Shown piece by piece: positions 16,509 to 24,467 of a stretch of DNA of 64,000 nucleotides. Both the position numbers and the translations under genes were made by a program. The notes under the pieces are model-generated. The model was given only the letters and a program-made list of their open reading frames with translations. It had not been told where the DNA came from and did no database searches. Numbering within the stretch: the stretch's first letter is position 1; each line of letters starts with the position of its first letter. Origin of the DNA: Actinoplanes xinjiangensis (GTDB lineage: Bacteria > Actinomycetota > Actinomycetes > Mycobacteriales > Micromonosporaceae). The stretch spans positions 186,001 through 250,000 of the forward strand of contig NZ_QGGR01000015.1 in assembly GCF_003148685.1 (NCBI RefSeq), in the 5' to 3' direction.

Positions 16509-18320
16509 ATGCGAAGACTGCCTGCGCCCGACCCCGGTGTCCCCGACTCTCGATCCGCCACCCGATATCTGCTCTGGCTGATCCGGCGATCCCGCCTGAC
16601 GGTCGCCGCCGCGGCACTGCTGGCGATCACCTGGATGGGATGCCAGGCGCTGGTGCCCGCGGTCGTCGGCCGGGCGGTGGACGCCGCCGTGGACCGGGAC
16701 GCGACCGCCCTGGCCGTCTGGGCGGCGCTCCTTCTCGGTGTCGGGCTGGTGCAGGCGTTCACCGGGATCGCGCGGCATCGGTTCGCGGTCACCAACTGGC
16801 TGTCCGCGGCCTTCCGGACCGTGCAGGTGGTGGTCCGGCAGGCGAACCGACTCGGCTCCACGCTGCCGCGCCGGCTGGACGCCGGTGAGGTGGTGGCGAT
16901 CGGCACCTCGGACATCACCCACATCGGCAGCGCCGTCGACATCACCTCGCGAGGCATGGGGTCGCTGCTCGCCGTGATCACGGTCACCGTCGTGCTGCTG
17001 CACACGTCGGTGCCGCTGGGGTTGGTGGTGCTGCTGGGCGTACCGCTGCTGATGTCGGTGGTCGGGGTGCTGATCCCGCCGCTGCACCGGCGGCAGCGCA
17101 GCTACCGGGACCGGCAGGGCTACCTGACCGGACGGGCCGCGGACCTGGTCGGCGGCCTGCGGGTGCTGCGCGGCGTGGGCGGGGAGGCGACCATGGCGGC
17201 CCGCTACCGGGCCGAGTCACGGGCACTCGGCGCGGCCGGCGTGCACACCGCGCGGATCGAGTCGCTGCTGGAGGCCGCGCAGGTGCTGCTGCCGGGGCTG
17301 TTCCTGGTGCTGGTCACGTGGCTCGGCGCGCGGTTCGCGGCGGACGGGCGGATCACCGTGGGGCAGCTGGTGGCGTTCTACGCGTACGCCGCCTTCCTGG
17401 TCGCGCCGCTGCGCCAGCTCACCGAGGCGATCGACAAGATGACCCGCGGGCACGTCTCCGGCCGGCGGGTGGTGACGATGCTGCGCGGGCGCAGCGATCT
17501 GGTGGATCCTCCGGATCCGGTGCCGCTCCCGGCAGGCGATCTGGTGGATCCCGTCTCGGGGGTACGGGTGACGCCCGGCCGTCTCACCGCGATCGCCGCC
17601 ACGGACCCCGCCGAGGCGGCCGGGATCGCCGATCGACTGGGCCGGTACGCCGACGGTGCCACGCTGGGCGGTGTCCCGCTCGCCGCCGCAGCCCTGTCCG
17701 AGGTGCGCGCGCGGATCCTGGTCGCCGACAACGAGGCCCGCCTGTTCTCCGGCCGGCTCCGGGCGGACCTCGATCCGTACGGCACCGGCGCTCTGGAGAA
17801 GGCTCTGGAGGCCGCCGAGGCCACCGAGACGGTCGAGGCGCTGCCGGACGGCCCGGACGCCCTGGTGACCGATCGGGGCCGCTGTTTCTCCGGCGGCCAG
17901 CAGCAGCGGCTGCGCCTGGCCCGGGCCCTGATCGCCGACCCGGAGGTGCTGATCCTGGTGGAGCCGACGAACGCGGTGGACGCGTGGACCGAGGACCGGA
18001 TCGCCGGGCGGCTGCGGGCGGCACGGGCCGGCCGGACCACGGTGGTCTGCACGAACAGCCCGCTGCTGCTGAGCCGGGCCGACCGGGTCTGTTTCGTCGC
18101 GGACGGCCGGGTGGTGGCGGCCGGCCCGCACGCCGACCTGCTGACCGCCGAACCCGGCTACGCCGGCCTGGTCCGCCGCGGCAACGGCTCGGCCTCCGAC
18201 TCCGGAGACGCGGAGAAGAGCGGGGACGCGGAGACGAGCGGGGACGCGGAGACGAGCGGGGACGCGGAGACGAGCGGGGACGCGGAGACGAGCGGGGAAG
18301 CCGGCGAGGACCGGTCGTGA
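16509..18320 (+). CDS. ABC exporter half-transporter A, ATPase site degenerate
   Basis: 603 residues: six-helix exporter domain (about 20-310), then a nucleotide-binding domain that is badly degraded. No Walker A exists where it should lie (about 352-375, GVRVTPGRLTAIAATDPAEA). Walker B reads LILVEP (481-486), so the magnesium Asp is lost while the following Glu485 remains. The Q loop reads VADNEA, and the H-loop position reads CTNSPL without His. The signature FSGGQQQR (460-467) is intact. The C-terminus carries five SGDAE(T/K) repeats. Stop overlaps the start of gene B (GTGA). The protein can only work as the partner of gene B; substrate unknown. Confidence 0.88.
   Translation: MRRLPAPDPGVPDSRSATRYLLWLIRRSRLTVAAAALLAITWMGCQALVPAVVGRAVDAAVDRDATALAVWAALLLGVGLVQAFTGIARHRFAVTNWLSAAFRTVQVVVRQANRLGSTLPRRLDAGEVVAIGTSDITHIGSAVDITSRGMGSLLAVITVTVVLLHTSVPLGLVVLLGVPLLMSVVGVLIPPLHRRQRSYRDRQGYLTGRAADLVGGLRVLRGVGGEATMAARYRAESRALGAAGVHTARIESLLEAAQVLLPGLFLVLVTWLGARFAADGRITVGQLVAFYAYAAFLVAPLRQLTEAIDKMTRGHVSGRRVVTMLRGRSDLVDPPDPVPLPAGDLVDPVSGVRVTPGRLTAIAATDPAEAAGIADRLGRYADGATLGGVPLAAAALSEVRARILVADNEARLFSGRLRADLDPYGTGALEKALEAAEATETVEALPDGPDALVTDRGRCFSGGQQQRLRLARALIADPEVLILVEPTNAVDAWTEDRIAGRLRAARAGRTTVVCTNSPLLLSRADRVCFVADGRVVAAGPHADLLTAEPGYAGLVRRGNGSASDSGDAEKSGDAETSGDAETSGDAETSGDAETSGEAGEDRS
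18201..18308 (+). repeat. 18-bp in-frame tandem repeat encoding SGDAET
   Basis: Units begin at 18201, 18219, 18237, 18255 and 18273, with a decayed sixth (SGEAGE). The middle copies are identical at DNA level. They give an acidic tail on ABC half-transporter A. Confidence 0.9.
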
Positions 18321-20101
18321 GCCGGCTGCTGCCGGTCGCGAGCGCCGCGCAGGCCCGCCGGTACGCCCGCGACCTGATCCATCAGTACCCCGGCCTGTTC
18401 CGCGCCACGATCAGCCTGCACGTGGCCGCCGCGCTGGCCGGTCTGGCCGGCCCCCGCCTGCTCGGGGAGCTGGTGCAGGGCGTGCACGACCGCGTCCCGA
18501 TGTCCGAACTGGACCTGCTCGCGCTCGCCATCGGCGGGTTCGTGCTGGTGCAGACGATGCTGATCCGGTTCGCGCACCTGGCGTCGGCGCGACTGGGGGA
18601 GCGGGTGCTGACCCGGTTGCGGGAGGAGTTCGTCGGCCGGGTGCTCGCCCTGCCACTGTCCACGGTGGAGGCGGCCGGGTCCGGTGACCTGCTGACCCGG
18701 ACCACCCGGGACGTCGACGCGCTGTCCAAGTGCGTCCGCTTCGCCGTGCCGGAGACACTGATCGCCCTGATCACTCTCGGTCTCGTTGTGGGGGCGCTGC
18801 TGCTGGTCAGCCCGATCTTCGCGGCGCCGCTGCTGATTGGAGTGCCGATCATGGCGGTCGGGACCCGGTGGTATCTGCGGCACGCGCCACGGGGGTACCT
18901 GCGGCAGAACGCCGCCTACTCGGACGTGACCGAGGGGCTGACCGAGACGGTGGAGAGCGCCCGTACGGTCGAGGCGCTCGGCCGTCAGCGGCAGCGGGTC
19001 GACCGTACCGACGTCGACCTGCGGCGATCCTGGCGCGCCGAGCGGTACACGTTGCGCCTGCGGACGGTGTGGTGGCCGGTCATCGAGATCAGCTACGTGG
19101 TGCCGATGGTGCTGACCCTGCTCACCGGTGGCTGGCTCTACCTGCACGACCTGGTCACGCTCGGCGCGCTGACCGCCGCCGTGATCTACGTCCAGCAACT
19201 TGTCGACCCGCTGGACCGGCTGGTCGGCTGGCTCGACGAACTGGAGGTCGGCGCGGCCGCGCTGGCCCGGCTGCTCGGTGTCACGGCCGGCCCACCGCCG
19301 GCGGTCACCGACGTCGCGGAGCCGGTCGGCAACCGGATCGAGGTACGCGACGTGCGGTTCGCCTACGCGCCGGGACGCGAGGTGCTGCACGGCGTGGACC
19401 TGGTCCTCGAACCGGGCGAGCGGCTCGCCGTCGTCGGGGTCTCCGGGGCCGGCAAGTCCACCCTCGGCCGGCTCCTCGCCGGGGTGCACCGGCCCACCTC
19501 GGGCAGCATCACGGTCGGCGGGGTGCCGCTGGGCGCGCTGCCACCCGACCGGTTGCGGGCCGAGGTCGCCCTGGTCACCCAGGAACACCACGTGTTCATC
19601 GGCACCCTGCGCGACAACGTGGCCATGGTGCGGCCCGGTGCGCAGGAGGGGGAGATCCGGGCGGCGCTCACCGCCGTACAGGCCCTCGCCTGGGTCGACG
19701 AGCTGCCGGACGGGCTGGACACGATGGTCGGCTCCGGTGGTGTCCCGCTCACTCCGGCGCAGGCGCAGCAGGTGGCGCTGGCGCGGCTGGTGATCGCCGA
19801 TCCGCACACCCTGGTGCTCGACGAGGCGACGGCGATGCTCGACCCGCGGGCCGCCCGGGACCTGGAACGGTCCCTCGCGGCGGTGGTCAGCGGCCGCACC
19901 GTGGTGGCGATCGCACACCGGCTGTTCGCGGCGCACGACGCCGACCGGGTGGCGGTGATGGCGGCCGGGCGGATCGTCGAGCTGGGGTCGCACGACGAGC
20001 TGGTGGCGGCGGGTGGGGCCTACGCCGCGCTGTGGGACTCGTGGCAGGGCGGTGGCGGGGCCATGAAAAAAGCGCGCCCGGAGGGCGCGCCTTTTCCCTG
20101 A
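18317..20101 (+). CDS. ABC exporter half-transporter B, signature motif degenerate
   Basis: 594 residues with an exporter membrane domain (about 30-310) and a complete-looking ATPase domain: Walker A GVSGAGKST (374-382), Q loop VTQEHH, Walker B TLVLDEAT (498-505) and H-loop AHR (533-535). The LSGGQ signature is replaced by LTPAQAQQ (478-485). Together with subunit A this leaves one composite site (Walker motifs of B, signature of A) and one site with nothing left. GTG 18317 overlaps the stop of gene A. The last dozen codons run through a terminator hairpin. Faces groEL convergently. Drug, lipid or peptide export are all possible. Confidence 0.9.
   Translation: MSRLLPVASAAQARRYARDLIHQYPGLFRATISLHVAAALAGLAGPRLLGELVQGVHDRVPMSELDLLALAIGGFVLVQTMLIRFAHLASARLGERVLTRLREEFVGRVLALPLSTVEAAGSGDLLTRTTRDVDALSKCVRFAVPETLIALITLGLVVGALLLVSPIFAAPLLIGVPIMAVGTRWYLRHAPRGYLRQNAAYSDVTEGLTETVESARTVEALGRQRQRVDRTDVDLRRSWRAERYTLRLRTVWWPVIEISYVVPMVLTLLTGGWLYLHDLVTLGALTAAVIYVQQLVDPLDRLVGWLDELEVGAAALARLLGVTAGPPPAVTDVAEPVGNRIEVRDVRFAYAPGREVLHGVDLVLEPGERLAVVGVSGAGKSTLGRLLAGVHRPTSGSITVGGVPLGALPPDRLRAEVALVTQEHHVFIGTLRDNVAMVRPGAQEGEIRAALTAVQALAWVDELPDGLDTMVGSGGVPLTPAQAQQVALARLVIADPHTLVLDEATAMLDPRAARDLERSLAAVVSGRTVVAIAHRLFAAHDADRVAVMAAGRIVELGSHDELVAAGGAYAALWDSWQGGGGAMKKARPEGAPFP
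20066..20097. terminator. Bidirectional terminator inside the last codons of ABC subunit B
   Basis: Six A's (20066-20071), stem GCGCGCCC (20072-20079), loop GGA, stem GGGCGCGC (20083-20090), then CTTTTCCC. T-rich on both strands after the stem, so it can end both the ABC operon and the convergent groEL transcript. It codes for KKARPEGAPFP, the C-terminus of subunit B. Confidence 0.88.
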
Positions 20102-20114
20102 GCGGACGGACGGA

Positions 20115-21770
20115 TCAGAAGCCCGGACCGTGCTGGTGGCCGTGCCCGTGACCGCCGTGGCTGTGGCCGTGGCCACCGTCGGCGGCCGGAGCGGCCTCGG
20201 CCGGCTTCTCCACCACGAGGCTCTCGGTGGTGAGCAGGAGACCGGCGATCGAGACGGCGTTGGAGACCGCGTTGCGGGTCACCTTCACCGGGTCGATGAT
20301 GCCGGCCGCGGCCAGGTCGACGTACTCGTCGGTGGCCGCGTTGAGGCCGTGGCCCCAGCCCAGCTCGTTGACCTTGCCCACCACGACGTAGCCGTCGTGG
20401 CCGGCGTTCTGCGCGATCCAGCGCAGCGGCTCGACGAGCGCCTTGCGGACGATGCCGACGCCGAGCGCCTCCTCGCCGGTGAGGCCGAGGTTGCCCTCGA
20501 GCTCCTTGGCGACCTGGGCGAGAGCAGCGCCGCCACCCGGGACGGTCCCCTCCTCGACGGCCGCCTTGGTCGCCGCAATGGCGTCCTCGATGCGGTGCTT
20601 GCGCTCCTTCATCTCGACCTCGGTCGCGGCACCGACCTTGATCACCGCGACGCCGCCGGAGAGCTTGGCCAGCCGCTCCGAGAGCTTCTCGCGGTCCCAG
20701 TCGGAGTCGGACGCCTCGATCTCCTTGCGGATCTGCGAGACCCGGTCGGCGACGTCGGAGGAGTTGCCGCCACCGTCGACGATGGTGGTGTTCTCCTTGT
20801 CGACGACGATCCGCCGGGCGCTGCCCAGCGACTCGATGCCGACCTGGTCGAGCTTGTAACCGAGCTCGGGGGCGATCAGCTCGCCACCGGTCGCGATCGC
20901 GAGGTCCTGGAGGATCGCCTTGCGGCGGTCACCGAAACCGGGCGCCTTCACCGCGACGACCTTGATGGTCTTACGCAGCGAGTTGACCACCAGAGTGGAC
21001 AGGGCCTGGCCCTCGACGTCCTCCGCGACGATCAGCAGCGGCTTGCTGGTCTGGAGCACCTTCTCCAGCAGCGGAAGCAGCTCCTCGATGCTGGAGATCT
21101 TCTGCGTGGTGAGGAGGATGTGCGCGTCCTCCAGCACCGCCTCCTGCGCCTCGGCGTCGGTCACGAAGTTCGGCGAGATGAAGCCCTTGTCGAACTGGAG
21201 ACCCTCGGTCACCTCGAGCTCGGTGTGCAGCGCCGAGCCCTCCTCGACGGTGATGACACCGTCGCGCCCGACCCGGTCCATCGCGTCGGCGATCAGCTCG
21301 CCGATGGTGGCGTCCTGGGCCGAGATGGTGGCCACGTTGGCGATCGCCTTGTGGTCGGCGACCTCGACGGCCTTGGCCAGCAGCGCCTTGGACACGACCT
21401 CAGAGGCCTGGTCCATGCCGCGCTTGAGACCGATCGGGTTGGCGCCGGCGGTCACGTTGCGCAGGCCCTCGCGGACCAGCGCCTGCGCGAGCACGGTCGC
21501 CGTGGTGGTTCCGTCACCGGCGACGTCGTTGGTCTTGGTCGCCACCTCTTTGACGAGCTGCGCGCCGAGGTTCTCGTACGGGTCGGTGAGCTCGATCTCC
21601 TTGGCGATGGTCACGCCGTCGTTGGTGATCGTGGGCGCGCCGAACTTCTTGTCCAGGACGACGTTGCGACCGCGCGGACCGAGGGTGACCTTGACCGTGT
21701 CGGCGAGGGTGTTGACGCCGTGCTCCAGAAGGTGCCGGGCGTTGTCTGAGAAGCTGAGAATCTTCGCCAT
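20115..21770 (-). CDS. groEL: Chaperonin GroEL with histidine-rich C-terminus
   Basis: 60-kDa chaperonin, 551 residues, starting MAKILSFSDNARHLLEHGVN; a Met five codons earlier is less likely, since GAAGGGACC precedes ATG 21770. Hallmarks: LGPRGRNV, DGTTTATVLA for ATP binding, and the PGGGAAL block. Instead of a Gly-Gly-Met tail it ends in an Asp/Gly/His-rich tail with seven His in the last 20 residues. Paired with groES, this is the GroEL1-type arrangement of actinobacteria, in which a second groEL with a GGM tail usually sits elsewhere. Expressed with groES from the CIRCE-controlled promoter. Confidence 0.97.
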   Translation of the reverse strand: MAKILSFSDNARHLLEHGVNTLADTVKVTLGPRGRNVVLDKKFGAPTITNDGVTIAKEIELTDPYENLGAQLVKEVATKTNDVAGDGTTTATVLAQALVREGLRNVTAGANPIGLKRGMDQASEVVSKALLAKAVEVADHKAIANVATISAQDATIGELIADAMDRVGRDGVITVEEGSALHTELEVTEGLQFDKGFISPNFVTDAEAQEAVLEDAHILLTTQKISSIEELLPLLEKVLQTSKPLLIVAEDVEGQALSTLVVNSLRKTIKVVAVKAPGFGDRRKAILQDLAIATGGELIAPELGYKLDQVGIESLGSARRIVVDKENTTIVDGGGNSSDVADRVSQIRKEIEASDSDWDREKLSERLAKLSGGVAVIKVGAATEVEMKERKHRIEDAIAATKAAVEEGTVPGGGAALAQVAKELEGNLGLTGEEALGVGIVRKALVEPLRWIAQNAGHDGYVVVGKVNELGWGHGLNAATDEYVDLAAAGIIDPVKVTRNAVSNAVSIAGLLLTTESLVVEKPAEAAPAADGGHGHSHGGHGHGHQHGPGF

Positions 21771-21842
21771 GAATGGTCCCTTCACGCACCAGCGCCCTGC
21801 CCCGAGCTATCGGAACAGGGCGCAAGCGCAATCAGTTAGGTC

Positions 21843-22151
21843 TTACTTCTCGATGACCGCGAGGACGTCGCGGGCGGAGAGCACCAGGTACTCCTCGCCG
21901 GCGTACTTGACCTCGGTGCCGCCGTACTTCGAGTAGAGGACGACGTCGCCGACCTTCACGTCGAGCGGAACGCGGTTGCCCTTGTCGTCGATCCGGCCGG
22001 GGCCGACGGCGAGGACGGTGCCCTCCTGGGGCTTCTCCTTGGCGGTGTCGGGGATCACGATGCCGGACGCGGTGGTCGTCTCGGCCTCGTTCGCCTGGAC
22101 CACGATGCGGTCCTCGAGCGGCTTGATCGCAACCTTTGTCGCGGTAGTCAC
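21843..22151 (-). CDS. groES: Co-chaperonin GroES
   Basis: Lid of the GroEL folding chamber. 102 residues with KVAIKPLEDRIVVQ, the mobile loop EAETTTASGIVIPDTA, the LAVGPG turn and VLYSKYGGTEVKY. I start at GTG 22151 because AGGAGG lies 8 bases before it; the ATG six bases further upstream is too close to that site, and the GTG start gives a TTATKVAIKPLED N-terminus like other actinomycete GroES proteins. groEL starts 72 bases downstream. About 155 bases of 5' leader separate it from the promoter. Confidence 0.95.
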   Translation of the reverse strand: MTTATKVAIKPLEDRIVVQANEAETTTASGIVIPDTAKEKPQEGTVLAVGPGRIDDKGNRVPLDVKVGDVVLYSKYGGTEVKYAGEEYLVLSARDVLAVIEK

Positions 22152-22282
22152 GGGCATACCCTCCTGGGTACAGGTTTCGCCGGCCATGAACCAGGCCGGT
22201 CAATGCCTCATGCCACCGGGCGGGGCCGTCGTCGCGGGTGCCGGTCCGCCTGGTGCCTAACCGCCACGGAGGACCCGGGCGG

Positions 22283-22309
22283 CTGGCACCCTCATGTTGA
22301 GAGTGCTAA
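22283..22309. promoter_or_regulatory. CIRCE operator, proximal copy
   Basis: CTGGCACCC, 9-base spacer, GAGTGCTAA. The right arm is perfect consensus and the left arm diverged. HrcA site at the transcription start of groES. Confidence 0.75.
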
Positions 22310-22314
22310 CGCCG

Positions 22315-22343
22315 AGACTATGTCGGAACTAGCACTCCGTCAA
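22315..22343 (-). promoter_or_regulatory. groESL promoter, sigma-70 type
   Basis: On the minus strand TTGACG (22343-22338), 17-base spacer, TAGTCT (22320-22315). Predicted start near 22308. The -35 box lies in the spacer of one CIRCE and the start point at the edge of the other. Confidence 0.75.
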
Positions 22344-22355
22344 CCAGAGTGCCAA
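22329..22355. promoter_or_regulatory. CIRCE operator, distal copy
   Basis: CTAGCACTC, 9-base spacer, GAGTGCCAA: consensus TTAGCACTC-N9-GAGTGCTAA with one change near each end. HrcA repressor site covering the groES -35 box. Confidence 0.92.
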
Positions 22356-22382
22356 CCTGTCACGCCAGGGAGAATGCCTCTC

Positions 22383-23558
22383 GTGACCCCACAGTCGTTG
22401 CAACTGTTGCGTACCCCCGAGGGGTTGAAAGCCCTGGCCGCGGCGGCCGAGGTGGCCGGCGGTGAACCGCTCGCCGCCGCCTCGGCCCTACGGGCCCGGG
22501 GCTTCGGCGCGGAGCTCTCCGCGGCCGCCTTGACCCAGGCTAGTTTGCGCGGGCGCGCCGCGATGAAGTTCGGCCCGGACGCCGCCGGGATGTTCTTCAC
22601 CAGGGCCGGTCTGGAGCAGGCCACCCGTGCCGTGGTGGCCGACCGGCGGGCCGCGCGGCTCGCCGCGGCGGGCGTCCGGACCCTCGCCGACCTCGGCTGC
22701 GGGCTGGGGTCGGACGCGCTGGCCGCGGCCCGGCACGGCATCACCGTGTACGCGGTGGACGCCGATCCGGTCACGGCGGCGATGGCGGCCGCGAACGCCG
22801 AGGCCGCCGGTCTCGCCGACCGGATCACCGTGACCTGTGCCGACGCGACCACGGTTCCGGTGGAGCGGTACGACGCGGTCTTCGCCGATCCGGCCCGGCG
22901 CCAGGTCGGCCGCGGCCGGGTGTTCGACCCGAAGGCCTATTCGCCGCCGTGGGACTTCATCGCCGGCCTGCCCGCCCGCACCCCGCGCACGGTGCTGAAG
23001 CTGGCACCCGGGATCGACCACGCGCTGCTGCCGCCCGGTGCCGAGGGGGAGTGGGTCAGCGTCGGTGGCGACCTGGTCGAGGCCGCGTTCTGGTGCGGCC
23101 CGCTGGCCGAGGTCCCGCGCCGTGCCACGCTGCTCGGCCCGGACGCCGGTTTGGTCGGGGCAGGCAACAAATCGGCGGAGGTGGGGCCGGTCGGCGCCTG
23201 GATCTACGACCCCGATCCGGCGGTCATCCGCTCCCATCTGGTGGCCGAGTTCGCCGCGGCGATCGGCGGGCGGCTGGCCGATCCGGAGATCGCCTACGTC
23301 TACACCGACGACCCGGTGGACACGCCGTTCGCCCGCCGGCTCGCGGTCACCGAGATGCTGCCGTTCTCGCTGAAACGGCTCCGCGCGCTGCTCCGGGAGC
23401 GCGGGGTGGGTGTCCTGGAGATCCGCAAACGAGGCTCGGCGCTGGTCCCCGATCAGCTGCGCAAGGACCTCAGGCTGTCCGGGCCGAACACGGCGGGGCT
23501 GGTGCTGACCCGGGTGGAGGGGGCACCGGTGGCACTGCTGACCACCGCGGCGATGTGA
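22383..23558 (+). CDS. Class I SAM-dependent methyltransferase, THUMP-like
   Basis: 391 residues. Helical N-terminal part to about 85, then a Rossmann methyltransferase core with motif I ADLGCGLGSDALA, acidic end of beta2 VYAVDADPVT, and a DPARR motif IV (FADPARRQVG). The C-terminal third (IRSHLVAEFAAAIGG and PFSLKRLRALLRERGVGVLEIRKRG) matches the THUMP-like domain found in actinobacterial RNA-methyltransferase relatives. An RNA or nucleotide target is inferred, not shown. GTG 22383 has GGGAG 10 bases upstream; ATG 22374 in frame is too close to that site. Divergent from groES, with CIRCE 28 bases before the start. Confidence 0.8.
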   Translation: MTPQSLQLLRTPEGLKALAAAAEVAGGEPLAAASALRARGFGAELSAAALTQASLRGRAAMKFGPDAAGMFFTRAGLEQATRAVVADRRAARLAAAGVRTLADLGCGLGSDALAAARHGITVYAVDADPVTAAMAAANAEAAGLADRITVTCADATTVPVERYDAVFADPARRQVGRGRVFDPKAYSPPWDFIAGLPARTPRTVLKLAPGIDHALLPPGAEGEWVSVGGDLVEAAFWCGPLAEVPRRATLLGPDAGLVGAGNKSAEVGPVGAWIYDPDPAVIRSHLVAEFAAAIGGRLADPEIAYVYTDDPVDTPFARRLAVTEMLPFSLKRLRALLRERGVGVLEIRKRGSALVPDQLRKDLRLSGPNTAGLVLTRVEGAPVALLTTAAM

Positions 23559-23636
23559 CCCGGCGGGCCGCGATGGGGCGGTCGCGGCGATGTAGCTCAC
23601 GGGGCGGCAGCGCCGGGGAGGCGACCGCGGCGAGGT
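23544..23636 (+). repeat. Three copies of the methyltransferase 3' end
   Basis: ACCGCGGCGATGTGA (gene end with its stop), GTCGCGGCGATGTAG (23581) and ACCGCGGCGAGGTAG (23624). Each copy ends in a stop codon; the third runs into the TAGTTT box of ybaK. Confidence 0.7.
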
Positions 23637-23641
23637 AGTTT
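23636..23641 (+). promoter_or_regulatory. Probable leaderless -10 box of ybaK (TAGTTT)
   Basis: TAGTTT, then 6 bases, then ATG 23648; no Shine-Dalgarno. Confidence 0.5.
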
Positions 23642-23647
23642 TCGCGG

Positions 23648-24139
23648 ATGGCCAAGAAAGCGGCCGGAACGCCGGCCACCGTGGTGCTCACCACCGAGCG
23701 GGTGGCGCACGCCCTGCATCCGTATGAGGTGTCGCCGGACGCCCCCAACTACGGTGCGCTGGTGGCCGAGGCCCTCGGGGTCGCTCCGGAGCAGATGTTC
23801 AAGACGCTGGTGGCCGAGGTGGACGGCGCTCTCGTGGTCGGTGTCGTGCCGGTCACCGGTGATCTGGACCTGAAGGCGCTGGCCGCGGCGGCCGGCGGTA
23901 AGCGGGCGGCACTGGCCGACCGGGCGGCCGCGGAGCGCAGCAGCGGCTACGTCCGCGGCGGGATCAGCCCGCTCGGGCAGCGGCGGCGGCTTCCCACCGT
24001 GATCGACGACACGGCGGCCGGACTCGAGGTGATGTATGTGTCGGCGGGCCGCCGCGGGCTGCAGGTGTCACTCGCCCCTGCCGACCTGATCAGACTGACC
24101 AGCGCGACCGTCGCCCCGATCCGGGCGGGCGCATCCTAG
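23648..24139 (+). CDS. ybaK: Cys-tRNA(Pro)/Cys-tRNA(Cys) deacylase YbaK
   Basis: Hydrolyses Cys-tRNA(Pro) mischarged by prolyl-tRNA synthetase. 163 residues, full YbaK length. EQMFKTLVAEVDG carries the catalytic Lys of the family, RSSGYVRGGISPLGQRRRLP is the conserved glycine loop, and VSAGRRGLQVSLAPADLIRLT the C-terminal block. Single gene on what looks like its own leaderless promoter. Confidence 0.9.
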   Translation: MAKKAAGTPATVVLTTERVAHALHPYEVSPDAPNYGALVAEALGVAPEQMFKTLVAEVDGALVVGVVPVTGDLDLKALAAAAGGKRAALADRAAAERSSGYVRGGISPLGQRRRLPTVIDDTAAGLEVMYVSAGRRGLQVSLAPADLIRLTSATVAPIRAGAS

Positions 24140-24467
24140 GCCGTCGGAGGGCCCCCGGTTCTCCCGGTTCGGCCGACTTCCCGGCCCGAAACTACTTAGC
24201 GTTACGTTATGCGGACCGTGTGGCGAATTTCGGCGTTCTCGGCACGGGTCAGTGAAACGGTCGTGTTGCCGGATTGTTATGCCTCGGTACGAGATAGACC
24301 GTCGTTGTCGCTTGTGTTCTGCGCCACCATGTGAATACGTTGCCGGGCACAACAAACCGGTTCCTGATCCATCGGCGTCATGGTTCAGCAGTGGTTCTCC
24401 CAGGCGCTGCCCGTCCCTGACGAATCCGAAAGAGGTTCCGGATTCCCCCCGGAAAGGACATATAGGG
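24140..24467 (+). promoter_or_regulatory. 328-bp upstream region of the sugar transporter operon
   Basis: Non-coding and visibly less GC-rich than its surroundings (for example 24191-24210 and 24261-24350). TTGCCG (24267 area) followed by 16 bases and TACGAG is a weak promoter candidate. I cannot name an operator with confidence; the ROK regulator three genes downstream would be expected to bind here. Confidence 0.4.

Noticed and set aside
18201..18308. CRISPR array or minisatellite
   Set aside because: The repeats are contiguous, in frame and encode SGDAET; there are no spacers.
20115..22187. Frameshift or artefact in the GroEL tail
   Set aside because: A His-rich end is the known state of GroEL1-type proteins next to groES in actinobacteria, and the frame is continuous.
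22203..22382. Longer methyltransferase start reading through the groES promoter
   Set aside because: The extension would cross both CIRCE operators and the groES leader; a start at 22374 or 22383 fits the ribosome-binding site.
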